From Prevotellaceae bacterium (GTDB lineage Bacteria; Bacteroidota; Bacteroidia; Bacteroidales; UBA932), in contig JAIRLF010000043.1 of the NCBI GenBank assembly GCA_031259655.1, positions 1-6,811 on the forward strand: a stretch of DNA of 6,811 bases. Reading direction: 5' to 3'. The stretch's first letter is position 1. Each line of letters opens with the position of its first letter. Below the pieces are notes generated by a model. That model made no database searches and was not told where the DNA came from. It saw only the letters and a list, made by a program, of their open reading frames with translations. A program made the position numbers and the translations under genes. Of this stretch, positions 6,256 to 6,811 are shown one piece after another.

Positions 6256-6427
6256 GGGATGTCGAGGACGTCGTCGAAAACGTCGTCGATGAGACGCCGA
6301 TGAGACGCAATATATTGCGTCTCTACATCGAACAATACTATGGTCGTTGAGGGCGTCGAATTTGTAGAGACGCAATATTTTGCGTCTCATTGCGTCTCAT
6401 TGCGTCTCATTGCGTCTCCACGTAGAT
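6256..6427. repeat. REP/BIME-like composite element, copy B
   Basis: A 172-bp second copy of the element at 5978-6187, in the same orientation. By my count there are about 12 mismatches over 162 aligned bases. It lacks 48 bp (four 12-bp units) and has one additional 10-bp TTGCGTCTCA unit (four rather than three). Its first inner palindrome at 6302-6323 is a perfect 22-bp palindrome. The outer arms 6302-6327 and 6363-6388 pair with one mismatch. Confidence 0.9.
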
Positions 6428-6442
6428 GTCGTCGATGACGAC
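6428..6442. repeat. Short palindrome at the right edge of the REP-like block
   Basis: GTCGTC-GAT-GACGAC is a perfect 6-bp-arm palindrome just after copy B. The first ten bases (6428-6437, GTCGTCGATG) are the exact inverse of 5921-5930 (CATCGACGAC), so the whole block is bracketed by 10-bp inverted ends. The same motif also occurs inside copy B (6282-6291), which weakens any claim of true terminal repeats. Confidence 0.6.
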
Positions 6443-6508
6443 CAAGCGTTGACACGACAGTAGTTATTTTTTGAGGGCTGCGCCTGTGATAGGAGACTTA
6501 GTTCTTAA

Positions 6509-6661
6509 GCCTGCGTCAGCCACTCTTAGTTCTTAGTTTTTAGTTCTTAACTCTTAAAGGCCTGCGTCAGCCACTCTTAGTTCTTAACTTTTAGTTCTTA
6601 ACTCTTAAAGGCCTGCGTTAGCCACTCTTAGTTCTTAGTTTTTAGTTCTTAACTCTTTAAA
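6509..6661. repeat. Three tandem copies of a 51-bp repeat
   Basis: Units start at 6509, 6560 and 6611, each opening with GCCTGCGT(C/T)AGCCACTC followed by about 34 bp of 7-bp sub-repeats (TTAGTTC, TTAGTTT, TTAACTC). A partial unit (ACTTAGTTCTTAA) precedes the first at about 6497-6508. Differences are few: TTAACTTTTAG in copy 2, GTTAGCC in copy 3, and an extra T near the end of copy 3 (CTCTTTAAA). The third copy runs into the coding end of the gene at 6635-6811. Confidence 0.93.
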
Positions 6662-6811
6662 CACCACACCGCTTTGTCCTCTCATTTCTACTTCTTTAAA
6701 GCTATCGTCGGAGAAGATGCCGTGTTTTGCATAAATCGTATCCGATTCGGAATAGATTTCGGTATAGACATTTGTTTCTATAGTTTTGTTTTTTTCGTTC
6801 CAATAGAGAGG
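6635..6811 (-). CDS. lptC: Probable LptC, LPS-export periplasmic protein (C-terminal end only)
   Basis: Fifty-eight codons and a TAA (6635-6637) are visible; the gene starts beyond the right edge. The sequence begins PLYWNEKNKTIETNVYTEIY and continues with IYAKHGIFSDDSF and VEMRGQSGVVF. This resembles the C-terminus of Bacteroidota LptC, where a LFWNxK...I(Y/E)T strand is followed by an IxGxGFESDxxF segment and a final G-containing strand. LptC is anchored in the inner membrane and passes lipopolysaccharide from LptB2FG to LptA. The identification rests on this short stretch and recalled family pattern only; an LptA/OstA-like beta-jellyroll protein is the main alternative. The last residues KELRTKN and the stop codon fall in the third 51-bp repeat, so the end of the protein is repeat-derived. 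Confidence 0.5.
   Translation of the reverse strand, partial: PLYWNEKNKTIETNVYTEIYSESDTIYAKHGIFSDDSFKEVEMRGQSGVVFKELRTKN

Noticed and set aside
5633..6292. 219-codon plus-strand frame with MRKSFFS/MRKMFFS heptads
   Set aside because: The ATG is simply part of every 21-bp unit. The frame then runs through three unrelated repeat families with no promoter or coding-like composition.
5974..6303. Plus-strand frame with VVENVAEN repeats
   Set aside because: A translation of the 12-bp repeat followed by palindromes; low complexity, no start signals.

Overview
The window looks like a chromosomal segment of a Bacteroidota bacterium, probably Bacteroidales-like. Three things point there: -7 boxes of the form TAnnTTTG in front of all three gene starts, no Shine-Dalgarno-like sequences before the start codons, and a UvrA whose first zinc-finger region reads CPTTGISY, a form I recall from this phylum. 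Coding DNA is moderately AT-rich. No tRNA, rRNA, CRISPR array, transposase or integrase gene is visible.

Layout: (1) 1-300, minus strand: the N-terminal 100 codons of an unrecognised, lysine-rich protein that runs off the left edge. (2) 301-546: a divergent regulatory region with a 7-bp repeat in the leader of the left gene, a minus-strand promoter, a 10-bp direct repeat, a dyad, and a plus-strand promoter overlapping a 12-bp palindrome. (3) 547-1452, plus strand: a WYL-domain transcriptional regulator. (4) 1548-5394, minus strand: uvrA followed 13 nt later by a FecE/FhuC-type iron-complex ABC ATPase, almost certainly one operon driven by a clear promoter at 5425-5457. The ATPase has no permease or binding-protein partner in view. 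(5) 5458-6661: about 1.2 kb with no credible gene, built almost entirely of repeats. These are a nine-copy 21-bp tandem array, a REP/BIME-like block with two ~92% identical composite copies and several strong hairpins, and three copies of a 51-bp repeat. (6) 6635-6811, minus strand: the C-terminal end of a probable LptC (LPS-export) protein whose stop codon and last residues lie inside the 51-bp repeat.

Functionally the genes form no obvious single system: one regulator, nucleotide excision repair (UvrA), an iron or cobalamin importer ATPase, and an envelope-biogenesis gene. I see no evidence of a new multi-gene system. The novel content is in the repeats: the helically phased A/T-tract array, the composite palindromic elements that differ in internal copy number, and the 51-bp repeat that has become part of a coding end. 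The divergent WYL/unknown-gene control region is the other part worth testing.
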